64,000 nucleotides of DNA from an uncultured Paracoccaceae bacterium (GCA_947503935.1 CANNFR010000001.1:124001-188000); one strand, 5' to 3'; counted from the stretch's first letter, positions 32,482-41,999 are shown. The notes: generated from the letters alone by a model not told the origin. Numbers and translations: made by a program.

Positions 32482-35400
32482 TGGATCCGATCCGCCTTGC
32501 CATCGACCGGCCCGTCGCGGTGATTGCGGTGGTCATCATGGCCGTTTTGTTCGGCCTGATCGCCGTCTCGCGCATCCCGATCCAGCTGGCCCCCGACGTG
32601 CGCAAGCCCATTGTCGTCGTCTCGACCAACTGGCCCGGCGCCGCCCCCGCCGAGGTTGAGCGTGAAATCGTCAACCCGCAGGAAGAGGCGCTGAGGGGCC
32701 TTGATGGGCTGGAACTGATGACCTCGCGCTCGCAGACGGGCGAGGCCGAGGTCACGCTGGAATTCGCCATCGGGACGGATATGTCCCAGACGCTGCTTTT
32801 GGTCTCGAACAGGCTCGACCGGGTGTCGGGCTACCCTGAAGAGGCCAATGAGCCCTCGCTCGACACGTCCGGTGCCGATGACAGCGCCATCGCCTGGGTG
32901 ATCCTGCGCGCGGGCGAAGGCAACACGCGCCCGATGCCCACCTATGGCGACTTTTTGGAAGACGTCGTGCAGGACCGGCTGGAGCGGATCGAGGGGGTGT
33001 CGGCCGTCAACGTGTTCGGCGGCGTCTCGCGCGAATTGCAGATCGTAATCGACCCGCGCCGCATGGCCAATTTCGGCCTGACGGTGCCTGAGATCGTCGC
33101 CACCCTCAGGCGCGAGAATATCTCACTCTCGGCCGGCGATGTGGAGGAGGGCAAGCGCCGCTATGTGGTGCGCGCCGAGGGCAATCTGGACACCGTGGAA
33201 GCCATCGGGTCGGTCGTGCTGCGGTCGGATATCGCGAACGGGTCGGCGGGGCGCCTGAGGGTTTCCGATATCGCCGATGTCGCCTTCGCCTATCAGGAAC
33301 CGACCGCCCGCCTGCGCTTTCGCGGTGAGTCCGGGCTTGCCTTCAACATCGTGCGCGAGCCCGGCGCGAACGTGATCGAGACGATGGAGGAAGTGCGCGC
33401 CACCCTGGCCGAGCTTGAGGCCGGGCCGGTTGCCGAACAGAACCTCATCATGCGCCAGGTCTATGACGAGACGATCTATATTCAGGGCGCGATCGACCTG
33501 GTCGTTCAGAATATCTGGATCGGGGGCATTCTGGCCGCCACGATCCTGATGCTGTTCCTGCGCTCGCCCCGCGCCACGCTGGTCGTGTCTTTGGCCATCC
33601 CGGTTTCGATTGTCGCCACCTTCGTTGCCATGGCGGTGACGGGCCGGACGCTGAACGTCATCTCGCTGGCCGGTATCGCCTTTGCCGTCGGTATGATCGT
33701 CGATGCCGCCATCGTGGTGTTGGAGAATATCTACCGCCTGCGCGAGAAAGGTCTCAGTCGGCGCGAGGCGGCTTATGAGGGCGCGAAGCAGGTCTGGGGC
33801 GCGATCCTCGTCTCGGCGCTGACGACGGTGCTTGTCTTCGTGCCGGTCCTCATCATGCAGCTGGAGGCGGGGCAATTGTTCCGCGACATTGCCGTCGCGA
33901 TTTCGGTGTCGGTGCTCTTGTCTCTGCTGGTCGCCGTGACGGTGATCCCGGCGCTGGCCTCGCGGCTGCTGAAGAGCGGGACGCAGACCACGATGCGGAT
34001 CTGGGGCCTTGATCATGCGGCGCGTGCCTTCAAGGCCGCCGTCATGGCCTATGTGCGCCTGACCGTGCGGATGCGCGCGGTCGGGATCGCCATGGTCATG
34101 ATCATTGCGGGCGGCGCGGCGTTTGCGACATGGGCCTTCCTGCCCAGGCTGGAATATCTGCCCGAAGGCAACCGGAACCTCGTCTTTGGCCTGATCATCC
34201 CGCCGCCCGGCTACAACCTCGACACGACCGAGACCATAGCCCAGCGGATCGAGGATGTGGCCGAACCGCTCTGGAATGCCGCGCCCGCGCTGGAAACCGA
34301 AGACGGCACGCCCGCGATCGATACCTTCTTCTTCGTCGCCACGCCGGGCAACTCCTTCGTCGGCGCGGCCGCTGTCGATGGTGAGCGCGCGGGTGAGTTG
34401 ATCCCCGTTCTGTCCCGCCCGATTTTCGCCGAACCCGGCACCTTCGGGTTCATGACCCAGCCCTCTCTCTTCGGGCGCGGCGTCGGCGGTGGGCGCACGA
34501 TTGAGCTGAATATCTCTGGCCAGGATCTGAACGAGATCCTCGCCGTCGCGGGGCAGGCGGCGGGCATGGTCGCGGGCCTTCTGCCACGCTCGGAAGGGCA
34601 TCAGTTCCGCCCCATTCCGGGCCTTGAGCTTGGCGCGCCCGAGGTCCGCCTCATCCCCGACCGGCTGCGGCTGACCGATGCGGGCCTCGACAGCTCCGCC
34701 CTCGCCGCTACGGTCGATGCGTTCAATGACGGGTTGCGCGTGGCCGAAATCACGGTGGGTGCCGAACGGCTTGACCTTGTGCTCAAGGGCGATCCCGATT
34801 TGCAGACGGGCCAGCGCACGCAGGATGTCGGCCGCTTCCCCGTCGTGACGCCATCGGGCGAGATCGTGCCCGTCTCGGCCCTGTCGGATGTGATCGTGAC
34901 CGCCGGCCCGACCGAGATCCGCCACCGCGACCGCCTGCGCACCGTCACGCTGGAGGTGCGCCCGTCCGACGCGTTGGCGCTGGAGGCGGCCGTTGAGTTG
35001 CTGGAGACCGAAATCGTCGCGCCGCTGACCGAGGCCGGCTTGCCAGATGGCGTGCGCCTGACCGTGTCAGGCACGGCTGACCAGCTGAGCCAGACCTGGG
35101 GCGCCATTCAGATCAATCTGCTTGTGGCGCTGGTCATCGTCTTCCTGGTGATGGCCGTTCTCTTCGAATCCTTCGTGCTGCCCCTTGTGATCCTTGTATC
35201 CGTCCCCGTCGCTGCGGCGGGTGGTGTGGGCGGTTTGGCGCTTTTGAACATGTTCCAGGTGCAGCCGCTCGACATGCTGACGCTTTTGGGCTTCGTCATT
35301 CTGGTGGGCATCGTGGTGAACAACGCGATCCTGATCGTGCACCAATCGCTCCATCACCTGCGGTTTGACGGGATGCAGCCGGTCGAGGCGGTGGAGGAGG

Positions 35401-35642
35401 CGACAGAGAACCGCATCCGGCCGATCTTCATGTCGACCCTGACGTCGATCTGCGGGATGCTGCCCCTTGTCATCTTCCCCGGCGAGGGGTCCGAGCTTTA
35501 TCGCGGCCTCGGCGCGGTTGTGGTGGGCGGGCTGTCGATGTCGGCCTTCCTGACGCTTCTGACCGTACCGCCCCTTTTGCGCTTGTGCCTCAGAGCGCCC
35601 GAGCCCGATGCAGAGCCCGACACGGCGGTTCCAGCGGAATAA
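32481..35642 (+). CDS. RND-family efflux pump, inner-membrane transporter
   Basis: A 1053-residue AcrB/MdtB-superfamily transporter. It begins with the usual RPVAVIAVVIMAVLFGLIAVSRIPIQLAPDV and has the TM4 acidic region GIAFAVGMIVDAAIVVLENIYRLRE, which carries the proton-relay Asp. The two halves each have a large periplasmic loop and the C-terminal repeat GFVILVGIVVNNAILIVHQ. No outer-membrane factor is adjacent. Substrate range cannot be predicted. Confidence 0.93.
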   Translation: MDPIRLAIDRPVAVIAVVIMAVLFGLIAVSRIPIQLAPDVRKPIVVVSTNWPGAAPAEVEREIVNPQEEALRGLDGLELMTSRSQTGEAEVTLEFAIGTDMSQTLLLVSNRLDRVSGYPEEANEPSLDTSGADDSAIAWVILRAGEGNTRPMPTYGDFLEDVVQDRLERIEGVSAVNVFGGVSRELQIVIDPRRMANFGLTVPEIVATLRRENISLSAGDVEEGKRRYVVRAEGNLDTVEAIGSVVLRSDIANGSAGRLRVSDIADVAFAYQEPTARLRFRGESGLAFNIVREPGANVIETMEEVRATLAELEAGPVAEQNLIMRQVYDETIYIQGAIDLVVQNIWIGGILAATILMLFLRSPRATLVVSLAIPVSIVATFVAMAVTGRTLNVISLAGIAFAVGMIVDAAIVVLENIYRLREKGLSRREAAYEGAKQVWGAILVSALTTVLVFVPVLIMQLEAGQLFRDIAVAISVSVLLSLLVAVTVIPALASRLLKSGTQTTMRIWGLDHAARAFKAAVMAYVRLTVRMRAVGIAMVMIIAGGAAFATWAFLPRLEYLPEGNRNLVFGLIIPPPGYNLDTTETIAQRIEDVAEPLWNAAPALETEDGTPAIDTFFFVATPGNSFVGAAAVDGERAGELIPVLSRPIFAEPGTFGFMTQPSLFGRGVGGGRTIELNISGQDLNEILAVAGQAAGMVAGLLPRSEGHQFRPIPGLELGAPEVRLIPDRLRLTDAGLDSSALAATVDAFNDGLRVAEITVGAERLDLVLKGDPDLQTGQRTQDVGRFPVVTPSGEIVPVSALSDVIVTAGPTEIRHRDRLRTVTLEVRPSDALALEAAVELLETEIVAPLTEAGLPDGVRLTVSGTADQLSQTWGAIQINLLVALVIVFLVMAVLFESFVLPLVILVSVPVAAAGGVGGLALLNMFQVQPLDMLTLLGFVILVGIVVNNAILIVHQSLHHLRFDGMQPVEAVEEATENRIRPIFMSTLTSICGMLPLVIFPGEGSELYRGLGAVVVGGLSMSAFLTLLTVPPLLRLCLRAPEPDAEPDTAVPAE

Positions 35643-35716
35643 GCCCTGGGCCTTCGGTATCGCTTGGGCGTCGCGGGCCCCTTTCGCTGGCCAGTTCGCG
35701 GAGGTATGAGGGCGCC

Positions 35717-36829
35717 ATGCCCGTCACCCTGACCTCGCTGGCCGATCTGGATGCCCTTGAATTCGACGAGGTGATCGATGTCCGATCCCCGTCGGAATTC
35801 GCGGAAGATCATGTGCCGGGGGCGATGAACCTGCCGGTGCTGGACGACGCCGAACGCGCCCGTGTGGGCACGATCTATGTGCAGGAGAGCCGGTTTCTGG
35901 CGCGACGGGTGGGTGCGGCTTTGGTGGCGCGCAATGCGGCGCGGCATCTTGAGGGCTATCTGGCCGACAAGGGTGCACAGTACCGCCCGCTGGTCTATTG
36001 CTGGCGGGGTGGGCAGCGCTCGGGGTCGTTCGCGACGATCCTGGGGCAGATCGGCTGGCAGGTCGAAACCCTGGCGAGTGGCTATCGCAGCTATCGGCAT
36101 TTGGTTCAGAAGGCGTTGTATCAGGCGCCCTGGCCAATGCCGCTCTTGGTGCTGGATGGCAATACGGGCACCGCAAAGACGGCGCTTTTGGGCCATCTGG
36201 CGGTGCTTGGGGTGCAGGTGATTGACCTTGAAGGCCTGGCCAATCACCGCGGGTCCCTCTTCGGCGCGCGGCCCGGCGGGCAGCCGTCGCAAAAAGCTTT
36301 TGAAAGCGCGCTTGCCGGGGTGATGGGGCGTCTTGATGCCGGGCGTGTCGCGGTGGTTGAGGCGGAAAGCTCGAAGGTGGGCGACCGAGTGATCCCGCCG
36401 GGGCTTTGGGCTGCGATGGGAGCGGCGCCGCGCATCGAGATCGTGGCGCCCTTGGCGGTGCGGGCCGCCTATCTGGCGCGGGCCTATGCTGACATGATTG
36501 CCGATGAGGCAGGCTTTTCGGCAGGCCTTCAGGCACTTGGCCCGTACCATTCCAGAGAGGTCATTTCGGATTGGCAGACATTGCGGCGGGACGGCGCGTA
36601 TGAGGCTCTCGCGGCTGATCTGATGGCGCGGCATTACGATGCGCGTTACGCCAAAAGCCGGGCGCGTCACACGGGGGCGGTGGCCGCGCGGGTCCAGGCC
36701 GGGGACTTGTCCGAGGCCGCGCTGCCTGCCCTGGCCCGCCGTCTTGCCGACGAGATCGGCCGGGTGGAGAGGGCGAGGGGGCTGTCTGCCCCCGCTTGCG
36801 GTGCCCGCAAGCCCCCCGAGGATATTTAA
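35717..36829 (+). CDS. selU: tRNA 2-selenouridine synthase (SelU/MnmH)
   Basis: A 370-residue protein: an N-terminal rhodanese domain with catalytic Cys95 in VYCWRGGQRSGSF, then a P-loop-like domain (LLVLDGNTGTAKTALL). It exchanges sulfur for selenium in wobble uridine of tRNAs using selenophosphate. The last 16 residues are encoded by a G-rich double-hairpin repeat, so the repeat has extended or replaced the natural C-terminus. Convergent with the SelD fusion that makes selenophosphate. Confidence 0.92.
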   Translation: MPVTLTSLADLDALEFDEVIDVRSPSEFAEDHVPGAMNLPVLDDAERARVGTIYVQESRFLARRVGAALVARNAARHLEGYLADKGAQYRPLVYCWRGGQRSGSFATILGQIGWQVETLASGYRSYRHLVQKALYQAPWPMPLLVLDGNTGTAKTALLGHLAVLGVQVIDLEGLANHRGSLFGARPGGQPSQKAFESALAGVMGRLDAGRVAVVEAESSKVGDRVIPPGLWAAMGAAPRIEIVAPLAVRAAYLARAYADMIADEAGFSAGLQALGPYHSREVISDWQTLRRDGAYEALAADLMARHYDARYAKSRARHTGAVAARVQAGDLSEAALPALARRLADEIGRVERARGLSAPACGARKPPEDI

Positions 36830-36840
36830 GAACAAGAAAG
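36777..36840 (+). repeat. G-rich double-hairpin element, copy 2
   Basis: GGGGGC-TGTCT-GCCCCC (36777-36793), then an 8-bp hairpin GCTTGCGG-TGC-CCGCAAGC (36794-36812), then C6 followed by GAGGATATTTAAGAACAAG. It shares the TGTCT loop, second-hairpin position and GGWATTTRAG tail with the minus-strand element at 12629-12695, but the second hairpin has a different paired sequence. It overlaps the selU 3' end and lies between convergent selU and selD. Confidence 0.7.
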
Positions 36841-36849
36841 GCGCAAGGT

Positions 36850-39009
36850 TTATTGCGCGCTGATCTTCGGCGTTCCAGCGACGATTTCGCCGATAATCGC
36901 GGCGTCGAACCCCTGATCGGTTAGCGCCCCGACGAGCGCCGCCGCGCCGCTTTGCGGCAAGGCAGCGAGGAGGCCGCCTGCCGTTTGTGGATCGAAGAGC
37001 AAGGCAGCGCACGGCGTGTCGGGCAGGGTGCAGCGGGCGCTGAGGCCGGCATTGGCCGCGTGCAGGGTTGAGCGGATGCCCTTCGCCATCAGCGCCTCGG
37101 CGCCGTCCAGTACGGGCAGGGCGGCAAGGTCGATCCGTGCAGCGACGCCAGAGGCCTGGAGCATTCCCATCAGATGGCCCGCCAGGCCGAAGCCCGTGAC
37201 ATCGGTCATCGCGTGGGCTTTGGGCGCCAGCAGGGCGGCCGCATCGCCTTGCGGGCGGGCCATGCTGGCAAGTGCCTGGGCGACCCACGGCCCCTTGGCC
37301 TGCATCTGCATCTCGGCGGCCAGAATGACACCGGTGCCGAGCGGTTTGGTCAGGATCAGCGCATCGCCCGGCTTGGCTCCGGCCTGCCCGATCACCGCCG
37401 TCTTGGCGAGGCCCGTCACGGTGAAGCCGATCGACAGCTCGGCGCCTGTCGCGGTATGGCCGCCGACGATATCGGCGCCGGCGCCGGTGAAAACCTCGCG
37501 CGCGGCGGCCATGATCTCGGCCAGTGTCGCGGTTTGCAGGTCCGGGCTGAGGCGCGGCAGCACGATCTGCGCCAGCGCGGCCTGGGGCGCGGCGCCCATT
37601 GCCCAGACATCGCCCAAGGCGTGGACGGCCGCGATGCGGGCCAGCATCCATGGGTCTTCGGTAAAGGCGCGCAGCGTATCGGTGCTGAGAACCTGACGCG
37701 CGCGCCCCATCTTGAGCACTGCCGCATCGTCGCCAGGGCCCGCGATCACGTCCTCGCGGGTCGGGCCGCCCAAGCCCGCCAGCGCGGCGGCCAGTGCGTC
37801 TTGCCCGACCTTGGCCGCGCATCCGCCGCACGGGGGTTGCTGGCCTGCCGCCTCGATTGCGCCCAGAGCCGCGCGTTCTGGCAAGGGGGGCGGCGCCATC
37901 GGCTTCAGCCGGGCGAACTGATCCATGAAGCGCCGGTCGATCCAATCCTTCCACCGCCAGAGCCAGGGGCCCGCAACGCGCAGCCCCGAGCGGTCAGCGA
38001 CCGCGCGTTTGGAGCCGGTTGAAATCAGCTTCAGATAATCCTTCTGCGGGTGGTAGGGGCGGGGTTTTCCACCGGTCAGGGCCGCCTGCAGGTTATCGAA
38101 CAGAACCGGTGCCTGGCGCACGGCATAGACGCCCGCCTTGGGGCGCGGGTCGTGCGACAGGTGGGCGCAATCGCCGACCGCGAAGATTGCAGGATCGGTG
38201 GTAGAGGCCAGCGTCGGACCAACGGCGACGAAGCCATCGGTCAACTCGAGCTCAGTGCTGGCCAGCCAACCTTGCGCCTTTGCTCCGGCGGCGCCGACCG
38301 TGAAGGCCGAGGGCAAGGTTTCGCCGGTTTCCAGCGTGACCGCGCTGTCGCTGACCTCTGCGACCGGCGCGCCGGTGCGCAGCGTTATGCCCAGCCGTGT
38401 CGCTTCGGCCAGAAGGGTCTCTCGCGTGCCGTCTGCCAGATCGGGCAGCGCGGCTCCGGCCGCCTCGACCACGGTCACCCTGCCGGGGCCCAGTCTGTGC
38501 GCCATGGCCATGGCCAGCTCAACCCCCGCCACGCCGCCGCCGATGACAACGGCCTCCCGAGGGTCCGCGCTGTCGAGATGCTTCTGCCAGGCTTCGGCAA
38601 AGGGGGCGAGGGGTTTGGCGGGGTGGGCGTGACCTGCAAAGCCCGGTAGTGCAGGCATGTCAGAGGTGATCCCGATATCGAGGGACGCGATATCGTAGCG
38701 GATGGGCGCGCGTCCGGGCACGGTGATCAGCTGCGCGTCACGGTCGATCGCCTCAGCCCGGCCCAGGATCAGCCGCGCGCCTGCGAAACGTGCCAGCCGC
38801 ACCAGGTCGATCATCAGATCGTCGCGCGTGTAATGACCTGCCACATGGCCGGGCAGCATGCCGGAATAGGCGGCCTCGGCCTCGGGGTTGATGAGCGTCA
38901 GCCGCGCCCCCGGCAGAGGGCTCATGCCCCACATCCGCAGCACCAGCGCATGCGTGTGCCCGCCGCCGATCAGCACCACATCCCGGGTTTTGGGAAGGTC
39001 CCACTGCAT
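36850..39009 (-). CDS. selD: Fusion of NADH-dehydrogenase-like FAD domain with selenide, water dikinase (SelD)
   Basis: A 719-residue two-domain protein. Residues 1-375 are a type II NADH dehydrogenase/sulfide-quinone-reductase-like flavoprotein (DVVLIGGGHTHALVLRMWG, VVIGGGVAGVELAMAMAHRLG, FAVGDCAHL). From about 385 on it is SelD: CGGCAAKVG with Cys394 and Lys400 in place of the active-site Cys/Sec17 and Lys20, then GPGDDAAVL, STDTLRAF and GGHTATGAEL. It uses Cys, not Sec. ATG at 39009 is preferred over 39033 because GGAAAGGG lies upstream. The flavin part may reduce selenium for the dikinase. Confidence 0.92.
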   Translation of the reverse strand: MQWDLPKTRDVVLIGGGHTHALVLRMWGMSPLPGARLTLINPEAEAAYSGMLPGHVAGHYTRDDLMIDLVRLARFAGARLILGRAEAIDRDAQLITVPGRAPIRYDIASLDIGITSDMPALPGFAGHAHPAKPLAPFAEAWQKHLDSADPREAVVIGGGVAGVELAMAMAHRLGPGRVTVVEAAGAALPDLADGTRETLLAEATRLGITLRTGAPVAEVSDSAVTLETGETLPSAFTVGAAGAKAQGWLASTELELTDGFVAVGPTLASTTDPAIFAVGDCAHLSHDPRPKAGVYAVRQAPVLFDNLQAALTGGKPRPYHPQKDYLKLISTGSKRAVADRSGLRVAGPWLWRWKDWIDRRFMDQFARLKPMAPPPLPERAALGAIEAAGQQPPCGGCAAKVGQDALAAALAGLGGPTREDVIAGPGDDAAVLKMGRARQVLSTDTLRAFTEDPWMLARIAAVHALGDVWAMGAAPQAALAQIVLPRLSPDLQTATLAEIMAAAREVFTGAGADIVGGHTATGAELSIGFTVTGLAKTAVIGQAGAKPGDALILTKPLGTGVILAAEMQMQAKGPWVAQALASMARPQGDAAALLAPKAHAMTDVTGFGLAGHLMGMLQASGVAARIDLAALPVLDGAEALMAKGIRSTLHAANAGLSARCTLPDTPCAALLFDPQTAGGLLAALPQSGAAALVGALTDQGFDAAIIGEIVAGTPKISAQ

Positions 39010-39075
39010 GACACGCCCTTTCCTCGCAACCATACCGGCTTAGCGCGCCTGGAGGCGCGCCGCCAGATGCGCGGA

Positions 39076-41427
39076 CTACACGATCCTGACAGGGCGGGTG
39101 TTGCGCCAGACCCAGATGCCAACCGCGATCAGAAAAAGCAGGCCAGCGCCGATCCAGGGGGTCCAGCAGCGCTGGTGCCATTCGCGGATCATGTTCGTGC
39201 CGCCGCCGCCATCGCGAAGGGCGGCCAGCGCCGCCTTGTAGCTGGCGTTATCTTGCTGCCGCATCCGGGTATTGGCCTTCAAAAGCGTTATCGGCAACGC
39301 GCCGTCGGGTGATCTGATCTGCGGGTCGGCGCCATGGTCTAGCAGGGCCTGGAAGACGTCTGCGCCATGCCCGACCATCGCGGCGAGGTGAAGCGGTGTC
39401 AGCCCGTCGGAATCCGGGGCGTTGGGATCGGCCCCGGCGGTCAGCAGGGCTGCGAATGTCGCGCCAGTTTGCCTATGCTTGGCTGCCAGATGCAGGGGGG
39501 CGTTGCCCTGGCGGTCGGACCGGTTCACGTCGTAGCCCGCATTTATGAAGGCCGTCAGGATATCCGGTTCAAACGCGGGGCCGGGGATGCGCCGAAGGGC
39601 GATGTGCAGGGCGTTATTGCCTGCGGCATCGGTCATATCCGCGGTTTGGGTAGAGGCGATGAGCCGGCCCAGATAATCGGGTATCCTGTCGATCTCGGGC
39701 TTGTCGAGCAGCGCGAACAGGGGTGTTTGGCCTGCGTCATCCCTGACCTGCATATTCACCCTAGCCCGGCCGAACGCGCCTATCAGTTCAGGGTGATCCT
39801 GCGTCGCGATCGCGGTAAAGATCGGCGCGATGCCCGAGTCGCCGGGCAAGTCGGGGTCGGCGCCGGTGTTCAGAAGTGCGATGATGGGGGTGGCGGTCGC
39901 TTCATCCTCGGTCAGCAGGCGCCCAAGCGCGAGGGTGAGAGGCGTCTCGCCGGCCGTGCTTTTCAGGTTCGGATCGGCGCCGGCCGAGATCAGAAACGGG
40001 ATCACGGTTCCGGGGTCGGCACTCAGCGCGACCGCCGCGTGCAAAACCCCTTCACCGTCGCGGTCAAGCATGTGAATATCGCCACCAGCATCCAGAATTT
40101 TCCGAATGTCTGCGACGGGGCGATCCCAGACGACGGCCTGGCGCACGCTGGGGCATTGAAAGTCGCAGATGAACTCCTCAACAAAGCCGAGCTCAAGCAA
40201 GACATCCAGTTTTTCCTGAGCGTTCTCGCTGGACGACCGGCGCGCGTAATAGACAGCCGTCTTGAAATTCTGATGCATGGTGGGGTTCAGGCCAATCGTG
40301 CCGAGGTAGCGAATGACCTCGGGGTCGGGATGCTTCGAGACCGCCAGCATCATCGCGAATTCCATTGGAACGTCGTCACCCATCGTGGCGCCGTTTTCAA
40401 CCAGGGCGCGGATGGTCTCCAGCTTGTGTTCCCGCAAGATGGCCTGATGCAGCATTGAGCGGGTGTTCGAATAATGACTGCCGGACGAGCGATCCGCGCC
40501 CAGCTGGAAAAGCCTGTAAATGATCTGCGGGTCGGCATCTTCCTCGACGGCCCAGTAGAGAAGTTCCGTCGCTTCGTACGGTGTCTTGGGCAGATCGGCA
40601 ATTTCGGTGATGAAATCGAACACCAGCGGGTCGTCATGCCCAATGGCATTCATATAGAGCAATCGGTGATAGGACAGGCCGGGTCTATCGATCATATCGA
40701 AGAGCACGCGCAGGGTTGGCAGGTCATAACCCGCGTAGACCGCGTCATGAAAAATCGTGAGCTCGACGTCTTCGCTAATATCTTCGAGGATGAAGATTTC
40801 AGTCGGGTCGGCACCGGCATCCATCATCAGAGTCAGGACCTCGAAGGGGGCTTTGGCGCGCACTGCATGCCGAAAGGCCGAACCCGTATCGCCCGTCCGT
40901 GCCGTCGGGTCAGCGCCCGCGTCAAGCAAGAGGCGGACGATCTGCGGGTCGGCGCCGTTCTCAATGGCGACGTGCAGCGGCGTCAGGCCCTTGCTGTCGA
41001 AGACATTGACGAATTCCTGCTGGGTTTCCTCAAGGATGGCGGCAAGCCTCTCGGCGCCTTGCCCGCTATTGATCGCGTCATGAAGGGGTGTCGCCCGCTG
41101 GCGCCGGGCCTCAAGAACAGCTTTCACGCTGTCGATGCACAGCCGCATCCTGTTTTGCGAGCCCTGTAGACCGCCCGACAACGCGTCCAGCCCGAAATGC
41201 AGACGCACATCGCAGGGGTCGGTGGGCTTTGGCGCGTTCGGCGACGCGGCGGCGCTGCATTCGTTGAATAGCGCAATCGCCTCGGGCGGGTCCAGCATGA
41301 CGATCTGGCCGGTATCGTCGATCGTGACGAGAGAGCATGGGTTTGCCGCGGCGCTGGTTGCCAGACAGATCAATACCCCTGCGAACCGAAGCTGCCTGAG
41401 GATTTGCTTTTGGGTGAGCCATGGCAT
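39076..41427 (-). CDS. Exported, membrane-anchored ankyrin-repeat protein
   Basis: A 783-residue protein with a signal peptide (LRFAGVLICLATSAAAN), then 10-15 ankyrin-type repeats (GLTPLHVAIENGADPQIVRLLLDAGADP, GNAPLHLAAKHRQTGATFAALLTAGADP and GLTPLHLAAMVGHGADVFQALLDHGADP are the clearest). It ends with a transmembrane segment near the C-terminus (WIGAGLLFLIAVGIWVW) and a basic tail. The repeats therefore face the periplasm and the tail the cytoplasm. No partner gene is evident. Start at 41427 is the Met before the signal peptide; the ribosome site (GGAAAA) is weak. Confidence 0.8.
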   Translation of the reverse strand: MPWLTQKQILRQLRFAGVLICLATSAAANPCSLVTIDDTGQIVMLDPPEAIALFNECSAAASPNAPKPTDPCDVRLHFGLDALSGGLQGSQNRMRLCIDSVKAVLEARRQRATPLHDAINSGQGAERLAAILEETQQEFVNVFDSKGLTPLHVAIENGADPQIVRLLLDAGADPTARTGDTGSAFRHAVRAKAPFEVLTLMMDAGADPTEIFILEDISEDVELTIFHDAVYAGYDLPTLRVLFDMIDRPGLSYHRLLYMNAIGHDDPLVFDFITEIADLPKTPYEATELLYWAVEEDADPQIIYRLFQLGADRSSGSHYSNTRSMLHQAILREHKLETIRALVENGATMGDDVPMEFAMMLAVSKHPDPEVIRYLGTIGLNPTMHQNFKTAVYYARRSSSENAQEKLDVLLELGFVEEFICDFQCPSVRQAVVWDRPVADIRKILDAGGDIHMLDRDGEGVLHAAVALSADPGTVIPFLISAGADPNLKSTAGETPLTLALGRLLTEDEATATPIIALLNTGADPDLPGDSGIAPIFTAIATQDHPELIGAFGRARVNMQVRDDAGQTPLFALLDKPEIDRIPDYLGRLIASTQTADMTDAAGNNALHIALRRIPGPAFEPDILTAFINAGYDVNRSDRQGNAPLHLAAKHRQTGATFAALLTAGADPNAPDSDGLTPLHLAAMVGHGADVFQALLDHGADPQIRSPDGALPITLLKANTRMRQQDNASYKAALAALRDGGGGTNMIREWHQRCWTPWIGAGLLFLIAVGIWVWRNTRPVRIV

Positions 41428-41576
41428 GGGCTGGTTTTCCGATTGCGAAAGACTGTTTGTTGAACGTGAGACCTGATCGAAAAATACCTGGGGGACTATC
41501 CCCAGCCTGGGGTTGGGACGCAAGTACATGGTCGGCGGCTCTGCCGGAAGCCACAGCATGCCATGTTGATTAGGGC

Positions 41577-41605
41577 TTGACGGGTCTGCGGCCCTGTCAT
41601 ACCTA
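41577..41605 (+). promoter_or_regulatory. Probable promoter of the tRNA-Met gene
   Basis: TTGACG (41577-41582), 17-base spacer, then TACCTA (41600-41605), 13 bases before the mature tRNA 5' end. The -35 box is near consensus; the -10 box is weaker. Confidence 0.45.
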
Positions 41606-41617
41606 CCGCAGCGCTTC

Positions 41618-41694
41618 GGCGGAGTAGCTCAGCTGGTTAGAGCAGCGGAATCATAATCCGCGTGTCGGGGGTTCAAGTCCCTCCTCCGCTACCA
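41618..41694 (+). tRNA. tRNA-Met (anticodon CAT)
   Basis: A 77-base cloverleaf with CCA encoded. Acceptor stem GGCGGAG/CTCCGCT (with a G1-T72 pair), D arm GCTC/GAGC, anticodon stem GCGGA/TCCGC around ATCATAA (anticodon CAT), and T arm GGGGG/CCCTC around TTCAAGT. The acceptor and arms fit elongator Met; a lysidine-modified Ile tRNA also has CAT but is less likely here. No integrase gene or duplicated 3' end was seen nearby. Confidence 0.95.
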
Positions 41695-41999
41695 ATCTCA
41701 TCCGGTTTACTGCGAACTCTGTGGGAGTGGCCATCATCATTGATGACCTGTTCCACCTGTCCAGTGCATTTTGTGTCTGGCGGCGTTGGCATGTCCCTCA
41801 AAATCGTCAAGCCGCGCGCGCGAAAAGATCGCTGGGGATTGCCGGGAGTTGAAAGCATGTCTCAAGCCGGTCTGAATACGGCAATATGGGGGTGAAACAG
41901 CCTGACGCAGGGTCAATTCTCGTGAAAGTTTTATCTGTAACGCCGTCTTAAATTTCTGGCTCCAATAGTCCTCCACCGAACCAATTCAACGAGGACAGG
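41695..41999. other. Gene-free stretch between tRNA-Met and the binding-protein gene
   Basis: About 305 bases with no supportable gene and no recognised repeat. It becomes more AT-rich in the last 80 bases, which probably hold the promoter of the downstream receptor/chemoreceptor pair. Confidence 0.5.

Noticed and set aside
33123-34925. 600-residue open frame on the minus strand inside the RND pump gene
   Set aside because: It lies entirely antisense to a clear 1053-residue pump, has Asp/Arg/His/Gly-biased composition typical of shadow frames in high-GC DNA, and shows no family motif.
37820-37835. Possible in-frame selenocysteine (TGA) at the SelD active site
   Set aside because: The codon reads TGC (Cys394) on the minus strand, so a Sec codon or SECIS element is not needed.
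35498-37954. 818-residue minus-strand frame spanning selU and part of selD
   Set aside because: Covers two recognisable genes in other frames and has low-complexity basic composition without motifs.
41618-41999. Integration site of a genomic island at the tRNA-Met gene
   Set aside because: No integrase gene and no repeat of the tRNA 3' end were found downstream; flanking genes look like ordinary chromosome.
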